The translations under genes and the position numbers were made by a program. Below, one piece after another: positions 50,501-62,500 of a stretch of DNA of 64,000 nucleotides (positions are counted from its first letter, which is position 1; the number at the start of each line of letters is the position of its first letter). The notes beneath the pieces were generated by a model. It had not been told where the DNA came from, searched no databases, and was given only the letters and a program-made list of their open reading frames with translations. Source of the DNA: Larimichthys crocea (taxonomy: Eukaryota > Chordata > Actinopteri > Sciaenidae); contig NC_040019.1 in the NCBI RefSeq assembly GCF_000972845.2, forward strand, positions 11,299,001 through 11,363,000, read 5' to 3'.

Positions 50501-53500
50501 TTATGCTGCTAATACAGCAATATAGTGTACTATCAAGTTAATAAGTCTTTAAAGTATGTAGTTATAGTACTTTACAATAATACTGCTGTATTACCCTCTT
50601 GTGTTTTTCAGGTGCCTCTTCATGGTTTCTCTCAGCTAGTGGTTCCTTCCACATATAAACAGACAAGAGCTGAAAGAGTTGTTTAACAATCTACAAGAAA
50701 ATGGAGAAAAGGAAGCAACATTTCATCGTGAAATTCACAAACACTTCTGTCAGCCTGTAAATTTGATGTTGAATGCATTCATGTCTGCTTAAGCCTCATA
50801 CCTGTTGAATTTGAACAGGCTCAGAACAAGCAGGTAAAAGTCTTTCTAAAACATGGAAGGCCAAAAGCTTAGTGCGAAGGTTCTGGAAGCATGGAGATCC
50901 TGAAAAGAGGATGGTGGATGTGAACAGGGAATTAAAAAAGGTACCCAAGTAAACCTGTTATGCATTATAAACAATATCAGTACTGTTTTTGATCATTTTT
51001 AAATGGCCTTACCTGAAGAGCACTTGTGTGAAATAATGGCCATGAGTGGATCAGTCCATTTGACAAAAGTAGAAAGTCTTTTCATCACTCTTAATGACAG
51101 AACACGTCTCAGAAAGACCAAGAAATCTGCAAGTTGAGATTCAACCACTTTGCTGCTTTCCACTCCTAAAAGACAAAAACAGAAAGAAACTATACTGATA
51201 AACAAAAACACTATAAAAATGTTAACAATATTTAATGGATTACTTTTCATTACAGAACTAGAATGTACACAAAAAAAAAACATTCAATGAAGTTTAATTT
51301 GCACCAATTAGATTTCTGCTCTTGCTGTTGGAGTCCAGATCTGTTCTCTCAGCTGTTCCTCGCTCTGCAGTCTGCTGCTGGTGGAAAGTATACAGGATAT
51401 TTTGGAGCTGCTCACACATCACTTCCATTAGAGCCTGGGATATATCCATAGGCAGCAAATCCTCACAGGAGCTGAGAGCACAGGGTCATTTGTTATGCAA
51501 ATATAAACATTTATGGGTATTTACTTTTTTTTAAATTAATCAAATAGTAGAAGAAACAAAGCACTCTGTAATGCAGCTGTTTAAAGTATCTTCATTCGCA
51601 CCTTGCAGCCACAGTTAATATCTGAAGCAGACGAGCACAGGCTAGTTTAACTGCCCCACTTAGCAACATGGATCCAGAAGTAGAAGCTGCAAACCAGCCT
51701 TGGTTCATCAGTGCACAGCTGTTGTTGGTCAGCATGGAAAGGATTTCCAGGATGCCACATTTGATGACTAACACTAGGTCCACTGGTTGGTAGCAGAAAT
51801 TCAGTGCAAACATTGTGGCTAGGAGAAGATGCTGGCAGGAACCTGGGTCAGGAAAAAGCACAACACATCAACTTTATGCAAACTTAAGTAAAACCAAAGC
51901 TAAAAATAATCATCAAGGTAGTTAATACACATGTAAAACAGCAAGAAGCGCACCTGGATGTTCTCTTTCCAACATGGCCCTCTGTTTGAGGACACACACC
52001 ACCTGCTGGTAGAAGGTGTGAGCTGCAGAATGTAGCTCTCTTTGCGTATCCAAAGAAGCTGAATGCGTACCAGACTGAATTGAGATAAGAGACACTGTGT
52101 AAATGCCAAAGAAAATATCAAAGTTTCTCCTCCCTCCATCTGGCTTGAATTAAATATTCATTCATCCTTTCTTTCCGTCCTTGCTGATCATAAACATCTG
52201 CACAAATATTGTGATAGCATGATTACTAGATGTACCATGTAATGCTGCATCTCATAATTAGCTCCAGAGTGAGAGCCAATGATTTGTGTTCCCAGAGCAA
52301 AGCATCCAGAGAGGAACTGAAGCTGCACGGACTGCAACAATGCAGGAAACTCAGGAGAGACGGTGAACCCACTGCTCTTCTCCTCCATCTTAGACAGGAA
52401 GGATGACATCTGACACAAGGCCTCCAGACGCAACTGATCATAACAAAAGGAATAGTTCATTAGTTAGATAGGTAGTTTGAACATCACAAATAAATGACAG
52501 CACTCATTTTGTGGCAGGATTTCAATAATTTCCACCTGTACTTTGACCAATAAATAAACAAATAGCTGCAGTTCTAATTCCTCAGCAGTAATAATGAACA
52601 GTTTGCTTGTACTATCATGCAAAAAAAAGAAAAACCTTTTTACCTCAGCCCTCTGTTGCTGCTGCAGTATAGCAAAAGTAATAGCCTTCGGATCTGCCTG
52701 ACTACAAGTCTGTCCACTCGGCAGTGTTGGTGAGGAGGATGACAAGTGGATCATGCTTCCACAGACAAAGTGGAACACTTGGTTAAGAATAGGCAAAGTG
52801 TTGTTGCCAGAGTGGGACAGAGAGGTGGTTGGGCTGATACACTGCCGCAGGCGATCCCAAGCGTCTTTCATGATGCCCAGAGAACACAGAGGCAAACCTG
52901 GAACAGACAGAAGAATTGAGGCCGGTATTGTTTTTTCTGATATTATTTCTCAACACCTCTTACAGTGTTAATTATTCTGTGTTAATCGCTGTATGAAAAA
53001 AACAGTTGGTGTGATTTCTCTCACTTACAGAAGGTAGGACATTTACAATAGGACACTCATTTAAAAATTTGGGGAAATGCTGTATGTGTAGTTGCTTTGT
53101 TGGTTGCTGGCTGAAGGCTTACATTTAGCTGACGGACATGAGAGTGGTATTGACCGTCTAATCAAACTCTCTCAAAAAAGCAAACTATTACTTTTACACA
53201 GGGCTGTAGGGTATGACTTATCTTAAGAAATGCATTAATTGCACACATACTTAAGAGTAAACGTATTCCACTCACCCATTTTATTCTTGGAATGTCCCAA
53301 GGAGTTTTTGGATTGGTCAGACTAAATAAGACAAAGACAGCAAAGACTACATTAGCGCTGATAAGGAGGTGTGGGGCCACATTTTGGTACGATTCAAGAC
53401 TTACCTGTTTTCGAGAATCAGCAGACGCCATAAAGAATTCTGTTGCTGATTTCCTAAAAGTGATATGATGCAGTTACAGTTAGCGCAGAAACCACTCACA

Positions 53501-56500
53501 GAAAGCGCAACTGCACTAAAAATAAACCAAACAAACAAACGCTGCCAAGCACAAACCTTGCTCCGTTGTTCATAGCTTGGCTAGTCTCCTGTTCGCTAGG
53601 TTCCACCCAAGCGGGCCTGACCCCCAGCAGAAGGAAGAGACAACGGGACACCACCAGATGGCAGGCAGCAGGAAAAGACAAGCTTTCTTCAGAATCCCTC
53701 TGCTTGTCCCACTGCTGCTTGGGATCCACCTCCCTCTCTGGGCTGACTGGGCTCTCCATGCTGCTGGGGAGGGTAGAAGTGCCGAAGGATTCATACACTG
53801 TCACGTTCTGCTGTACTTGCATGGCCTCACGCGTGGCCATGAATGATTCTAGGACTTCTGAAAGAGACAGGAAAGACACTTGAGGAGCAGAGCACTTGTG
53901 TATGTGTGTGTATTGTGTATTTCTGTCTGGGTATCTGCCTATTTAAAAAACATGTTTAATGTTGCTAAAGGAAGGGCAGAAATACAGATGCACATTCCTA
54001 ACCTGACAGGTACATACGGCTATTGCCAAACGGGTCCTCCTCTGCAACCTCTTCCTGATTGTGGTTTGCTGTGGGGGTTGGGGGCACTTGCACCTCCCGG
54101 CTACAGTGACCTCTCGGCTGCTGCTCATGATCCTTTCCCACCTGCTCCACTGAGGTGCTTGGCTCTTGCCTGTCTGCATCAGGACTTTGGGGGGATTGAA
54201 CGGTCTGCAATTAGAAAAAAAATGTTAAATACAATAATGACTGAAAGAATATGGCACTGAATGTATGAAAGCCGGAGTACAATAAGCTGCACTGCATATA
54301 TTTGATATTTGATTTGAGTAATTTTAATATTGGTACCTGTTTGGCAGCAGTCTGCACCTGTGACGTCCTTGGAGAATTTTTATGAGCCAATAGAGTGCTT
54401 CTTATTTTATAAACCATTTCATAGACATCTAACAGCATCTCACATGGCTCATATCTGTGTCAAAGGAGAGTCGATAATTAGCAGCACTCTGCACTTTTAG
54501 TATTTAGCTTACACAATAATGATTTCTTTAAAAAGTGACTGCTATAATAAAATGTGCAGGCATTTCAGTAAACATTGGACTTGTGTTACTGACCTGTCCT
54601 GCCAACAGGCCTCACTCTGCAGTCCAGTGTGTTTCAGAAGAGCAGCCAGACTGCAGCGACAGACAGTCTGCAGCAAACAGTCGCCTGAGGAGCCTCCACT
54701 CTCCCATTCTGCTCTCACAGCAAAACAACACAGCTCAGTTACAACAAAGAAGAAAAACACAAAACCTAAAGACCAGAATTCAAGAATGCATCTATGATGA
54801 GCTAATATTCATAATTTCTCTTAACAAATTAGTCCATTATCACCTGGATTATATAGTTTCAAACAGAGGCTTGCACTTATACACACACATACAACAAGAA
54901 GTTAAAAGTACCTTTGCTGTGAGCATACTCCTCCATTTTCCGCCATAGGGCACTTGCAGGTCCTGTGGAAGTTCCCAGTGCCAGCTCCAGTAAAGTCCTG
55001 GTTTCCTCATTCAGATTGAGCTCTGCCAGCCTGGCATCACTACTGCCCAGCAGTACCACCTCGGTCAGCCATACCATATTAGAGTCTACGGACAAAAGCA
55101 CCACACGGGACATGGGACACGTGAACACATGAAATGTAAACAATAAACAGTTATTTCCTTAATTTTTATGATAAAATGATATCTTAAGTTAAAGATGCTC
55201 AACAGGCTATCTCGGTGGTTTAAGATGAATACCAGGTAAAATAAGGTAACTTTTTTTGTCTCTCACTCTATCCCTAACTGCCAACTACCTTATAAAATAA
55301 AAATATTATTATATTATAATCTTATTATTAGTAGTCTCTGTAAAGTCCTCTTAGCTAAATGGCTTTGAAAACATTTGGCAAACATTCATGTACTGTAATG
55401 TTGCCAACAATATGGTTTTATTATTAGTGGTTCTAAACAGAACGTGGCCACATTAATCTGGGAATGAACATTGCATTCAGTTGCAATCTGCCAAAAAATT
55501 TGCAAATTTATGAAAGCATGCAGATTGAGCAGTATGCATTCCTACCCAGCTGTTCAAAGTCCATCTCAAGCCCGTTTCTGAGGAGGACATTTGATAGCCA
55601 GAACTCTGACGTTTTCTCCTGAAGTGAGGGCGGCGGGCCTTGCAGCATACCACCAAGGCAACGGCCGACTGCCAACGCTACAGAACGTTCCAGATCCAGG
55701 AGCCAAACCCACGTGCACTCCTCCTCCTGTTGCTGCTGTCCAAGGCATGTGTTTTCTTCGCTTTTATCTGTAAGGAAGATCCCTTGTCATTGTGAGACCA
55801 GTCTATATCTATATATGAAGAATCTATTTAACTATGACACTGATTTAACCACTAAGAACAGTAATTGAGGATAAGTCTGTGCGTCAAGCCAGTAGACCAA
55901 AACTCGACTTACCTAAACAGGTTTTCTGAGCCTCTATCCCTAGTTCTTGTTCCTCCAAAAGGCCTGTCTCTGGCAGCAACCTGTTGAAATCATTGAGGTG
56001 CTCCAACAAGGCCAGCAAATGGCTCAGGAGAGGTTGAACCGTGCCCAGGGGTAGCAGCAGTAAGGAGTACATTACCTGGCACATCAGGCTGCCAGCTACT
56101 GAGTTGTACAACACCACTGGGACAAGGGTTGAGATGAGAGAGGGGGAATGATGAGTGACTGATAAAAATAACTGAGGAACACAGATAAACAACACAAATA
56201 GACGCAAAGTATAAGGTTAAATATGGATTTTATATGTGCTTGTCATCAACTGACCAACTGACACCTCAGTACTGACTGACCCAATTATACACTGCTCTAA
56301 ACCTGTGGACCTGACTGGAAAATTATAAAAAAGTAAATTGTCTTCAGTATACAGAACCCAGAATACAGTATATGCATAGATATTTTCTGTATCTATGTCT
56401 TCTTTAAATAATAAAAAACATTGTCTGGGAAGTGATTTTACTTGTATTTAGTAAATAAAACAAACAATTCATACAACAACAAAAAATACGTGGATAGTTG

Positions 56501-59500
56501 AGTAAGTAGGTTACAATGAGACCCTCTTGTTTTGCCATTATTCTTACTGTGCAGCTTCTTGATTATTTGTTTATCCAGGGAACTCTCCTTCAACAGTTTG
56601 GTGGATCTCCTGAGTGTCTCAGCAGCACAGGGAAGCAGCAGGTAAAGATGTTCTCGAAGCAGCATTACACTGCTGTCATCCTAAAAAACAGCAGAATCAG
56701 TGTGAACACAAATGCAACTTTATGACCATAGAGCTCCGGGGAAAATAATTCTGCAGTGTACCTCGGGGCTGGAATGGATGTAGCAATGGGCGAGCAGGTG
56801 TTTGTGAAGACCAGATAGTAGCTGGTGGAAGTGAGAGGGAGGATCAGTCTGTCCCTGGCTATCACTTGATAGCTGCTTGTCACTGTTTTTCTCCAGCTCC
56901 CCAAATGCCCGCTCCTGTATGAACACACACAAACACAGAAAGCATGTGGAGGAGTAGGAACATCGCTCTGTTTCAATGGCAAAACATCCAAACATTTGGG
57001 AAAACAGGCAACAAGATTTAACTACAAGAAACCTACAAGCTTAATATGATGAAATCCAAGCCAACAGGCCTCTTTTCCTTACCGTGTAAAAGCCAATGCT
57101 GAGGAGCAGGGTTCTGAGCAGCACCTCTGCCAAATGCAGAGGGTCATAGGCCTCAACAGAGCTGGATGAAGAGGGTGGCCGGGCAGACATGGCGGGTGTC
57201 AGAGGGGGTCCCAGGGCTGTCACCTCCCCAAAATTGCTGTAACCTAGTAGAGAAGCTACATGGCTCTGATCCTGAAGGCTACTTAGGACCATGTCTAACT
57301 GCAGACGCTTTCAACGACACAGAGGACAAAAAAGGAGAGAATTGTCTAGTATTTGATCATTCAGATGTCAAGTTGCCAAAAACATTTGTGTAGAGAAAGA
57401 AATATTTTTTGCAGAAACAAATTTCCACATTCAAGCAGTTTTCAACACATATTGCCTAGCAACACTCCAAGTTGGCGTAAGCGTCATCCATCTATCTATT
57501 TATTTATTTATTTATTTATTTTCTAGCCAACTATCATAGTTTAAATGAGACGCAACCAAGGCAGAATACATGTCCTTTTTATGGTAGTTTAAATATAATC
57601 ATTTATGGTGTCCTTCATTTACACCAAGATGTTTCATAAAAAATACATTCCTAATTGCTAATGTATTGAGACACAAACGCACAAAAAAGACATTTGGTCA
57701 TCGTAACAAGCACTACTGGTTATCTTATCATGACTAAATATGTTTTTTACATAGGCAATTTTTGGCACAAAAGAGCTCTAAATACCTGTCCTTTGGAGAG
57801 GACAGTCAAGCTCTGAGGGCCCTGAGGAAGGAGAGACAGAAGCAGTTCTGTTCTTTCCCTCAGTGGAGGCAGCAGCAGGGATGCACCAATGGACAGCGTG
57901 TTCAGAACTGCCTGAGGTGTCAACACAACATAACAAGGATTAGCACTTAACGCAAGCAATAAAGAAAATAAAATTAGCACATATTGGCTCTAACAACCCA
58001 ATTTACACCTTAATTTAGCGACAAAACAGTACTTATTATCTTTGTTCTTAGAGCAGCCAACACTAACAATTTCTCCTCTCATATGTCAGGATAAGAATAT
58101 CATGAAAATAATCTATTAAGGGATGGATTGTTAGTTTACCTGTTGTATGGAGTCTGGCATGTTGGTATCTATGAGCCTGAAGAGCAGGTTTCTGAGGGGC
58201 CTGCCCTGAGCTCCCAAAACCATGGCACCAGTGCCCCCAGCATGGGCCAAGGACAAGTGGATGGACAACAGCTTCATGCACAGCAAAAGAAACTGATGGT
58301 GGTCCCTGATGAACACATACAAAAAACATTAGGAGTGTCAGTGAACAAAGTTTCAGAAATAATAATACAATCTTTTTTGACAGATTATATGATCATAACT
58401 GAGTGCTACTCTGATCTAATTTCATACCTTTTAGATAAGAATGGTGCAGGGGGTGTATCATTCCCGATGCCATCACAGTAACTTTCTAGAAAGTTCCGTA
58501 GGTAGGTGAATGTACTCTCTTCCAAGTCGACACAAAAAGGCCTGTGCCATGCCACCAGTTGCCTGGAAAAAGACCAAGTCACTTATAAAAAAAGAGCTGA
58601 GCCAGCACAAATGTGTCAGGACAGGGTATAACAATAGGGTAAAACGACAGATTTGACAGGGGATGAGAAAAGTGCAGTTTAGCAGTATAAAATGCTGAAC
58701 ACTGAAATTTTACAACACAGAGATGCCACTCATATACACTATGTTTACAGTCTGAGAGCATAGAGTAAAAGGACTGAGTCCGACAATAAACATTTAAACT
58801 TGTTTCAGACAGAATGAGGCTTTACCTGTCGGTTGGAACTGCAGTCCAAGCCAGGCTGTGAGAAGTGCCAGCAGTGATTTGCTGGATCGACACCCCCTCT
58901 AGACCAAGCACTTTTTTGGGTTTGGTAATTGGTGTTGAGGTGTGGCCTTGCCCACACTGGCCCATGGTGTTGTTTCCCCAAGCATACACTTCATTCTCTG
59001 ATGAAAGTAGAAGAGTGTACGTTCACAATTATAAAATCCAATTAATAAACAAAATTGTAAAAATAAATCTGAAAGCAAGGTTACTAAGTTTGTCTCTAGC
59101 CTAATCATTTGAATAATTGACTGTTAACTGCTGAAGGAGTCTTACCATGGGACAGAGCCAAACAGTGGCTGTCTCCACATGAGATATCAATGATCTTGGT
59201 GATACTCAGGTCTTCTATGAACCTGGGTCTCAGAGAGGTGGTTTCAGAGGAGCCACAGCCTAAACATGAGCCACAGCCCCATGCAAACACCTAAATAAAG
59301 ACAAATAAACACAAATGTTTACATTTCTACATTATTGACAAAACTGTGTCCTTAATTTATCTCCCTATTTTTATTTGTATGATATTCCTGAATATAGAAT
59401 GTAAACAAACACATATACAGCATATGATACGGTGATGTTAGCATGCTCCTTCAAAATAAAAGCTTATATAGAATATAAGAATTAGCTTAGATAAAGTTCA

Positions 59501-62500
59501 CTGAAGGTAGATCAGTTCTACACAAATGTTTTTTCTGTCAGTGCAAACATTTTTTTCAGTCACTGACACTGTAAATGTATGTGTGACTCACCTGTCCTGC
59601 AGAGGTAAGGGCCAGAGATGACTGGCTGCCAGCACACACTTTCCTGATGATGAATCCATGCAGGGCCTCTATGACCTTGGGGCGATACACACGATTGGTG
59701 TCTCCATGACCAAGTTTACCTGCAAAGGTGAGTCATGTCCAAGTACTAGCATTAGTTCACACAAGCTCAAGACATTTTTGTTATGATAGACCATAAATGA
59801 TACTAGTATCATGGCACTGTCCTTTACGTTAAAAAATGTAAATATGTGTGCATTATTTTTATGAAAACCATCAGATTTTCTGCTCAAGCAAATCTCTTTT
59901 TGAGCAGTTCATAGTTCACACAGACATTGCTTAATGGACTTAAATTAAGCTGTAGGTCAGCTGCCACATACCATTGTCTCCTCCTCCGAAGGACCAAACA
60001 GTGCGTCCATCCTGCGCCACAGCAATGGTGTGGGAGCTGCCACAGGCCACCTGCCCTACACTACTGATGTCTTTCACCAGTGTAGGCACGTTCCGACTCT
60101 GACTGTCACTGTGACCTGCTCAGGAGAGAAACACGGGAGGTTGTTGCTAAAATACCAGAAGAGGGATTTTACTAAAATTGTTGAGACTGATAAGCACAAG
60201 ACATTTGAGAAATTAAGTGTGTACCAAGTCTGCCAAAGTCGCCTTCTCCCCACGTATAGAGCTCTCCATCATTAGTCACAGCAGCACTGTGTCTGTAGCC
60301 AGCAGACACACAAACAATGACCTGGCAGAAATAAATGAAAGAATATGTGAAATCATATGGCTTTCAAGAAAGACATATTAATGCTAAATTTCCCATGAAT
60401 CTGCAGCATACTTTGCCAAACAGCGGTCCTTGTATGATCTTAGGGTATTTCTGAGTAGCACTGTTTCCATGACCCAGTTTTCCATATTCTCCATCACCCC
60501 AGCTGAATACCTGAAGGGAATATTTTCATAATTTTATAATTCATGATAGAGGGAGTGAAGGAGTGGAAGTAAGTGAAAAAGCAGCCAATATACTGTAAAT
60601 CATAAATTTCATTTTGTTCTTGATAGTTTGACTGATTTTACAGTGCACTATCACTGTCACTAAGAGTTTATTGAGAATCTAGTGGAAAAACACTTTCAGT
60701 ATTTGGTTTAACTTCTTACCTCTCCCTCTACAGTGATGGCCAAAGTGTGACCATCCGAGCCTTTGGAGGAGGACACCTTCTTCATGTTTCTGTGTGGCTC
60801 CAGGACAAGTTTCTTGGGCATGGACTGGTTGTTGGAGTCCCCCAGGCCCAGACGGCCATAGCTGCCTTTTCCGCATGCTTTCACTGAACCATCTGCAGAT
60901 ACTGAGAAGGTACAGTACTGTCCTGCCTCAATCTAAACGAAGAACAGTGAATAAAAAAAGAGAAAAAATGAAGAATGCAGTATAATATTATTATTCCAAA
61001 AAACGTATTGAAGAAATAGGCAAAAGTTGCTGGCAGGCTTTCGATTTTTCCCACCCACAAGTGTGTACAGGAGTCAATACAACAGACTGCAGTGATTCTG
61101 TAAGGGTGTTTTAAAGTGAAGGGACATTTTGTGTGTTCTTCTTTGTATGAAGGTATTGTTTTATAATTTAAAGACTGATATGGCCTCATAATAATTTCTG
61201 GAAATTCTTTTTGAACAATTTTACAAAAACAGTAACCCAACCCATCTATGTAATAACGAGCACAATATTTCTGTTAATAAAGTGACTATGTCTATCTAAT
61301 CCTAGCACGAGCAAGGACAAAACAGACAGACAATTCTATTAATGCATAGTTATTTTAACATACTGAATGTTCTAAACTTGTAAAATGTAAAAATGTTGGT
61401 CGTGTCCTTATAGGTAGCCATACCATCTGGGCATCACTGAAGCCCTGAGTCAGCTTTGGCAGCAGGATTTTCTCCAGAGTTCCCTCTGCCAGCTGGTGGC
61501 TGCTGTTGCTGCCCCATACATACACCATAACTGTATCACTATCTGTACCAGGAGCAGCTGCATCAGTGCTGCAGGAGCACAGGCAGTACGATGCTAGGTT
61601 ACAAATCTGTCAAAAGATGGAGGAGGGTGAGGTATATAAAGTCAGTTACTGCAAAGTATAACAGTTCTTAATAGTGCCACAGTATGTGACTAAATTCTCT
61701 GCTACCTCCTCGAACAGGCAGAGTGCTGCCTGGGAGAGTCGACAAAGTCCATCTGCATCCTTCTTCAGCACCTGAGTATTGACGGAGTCCCCACGGAAAC
61801 CCTGGAAAAAAGGATTTATGTTTAACCTTCAACATATTTCCAATAGCTTGCGGTTTTTATGCACACATTATCTCCAAATCAGCAGTAAATATCATAGCAA
61901 GAAGCCACAGTGACATGATCAGGCAGAAAGTCAAGTAAGACTACCGGTAATAGAAAAAACATTTTAGATCCTAGTCTTAAGATGTAGATCTTAAATGTGT
62001 TTAAAGTTGTGTAATCTGATTTATACGTAGGATGTGGTTAACAGGCAGAATCAATCATAAGGTTGTTGGCTATACGCAGCCCTTGTTGTCATCCACAGAT
62101 ACAGGAAAGCTGATTAGCCTGCTGAAGGATGATTCAATGCGCATATCTGAAGAGGACAGGGAGACTGACTCAATCTTAATCCTTATCTGCACGCTAATGC
62201 ATCACTCCAAGCTTCAAATGAGTAAAAAGGAAAGCCAACAGCAGGGATGGATGTGGCAGTGAAGAGCCATTTTCCTGCTTTGCAGACGATGGGCCTAATT
62301 TATTAACATGTTCATAGATGTTTATGCAAGTTACCTCATAACATTCATGAACTAACCACCAATGCCAATGCAAATACATTAAAGCAAAATTTCTACTTCC
62401 ACATAGACAATTTCCAATGAGAATAGAACAATCACTGAGCCTGAGCCTGTAGCATGTGGAATTAATTCCACATGCTACTGTTTGCCTTTACTTATAATGC

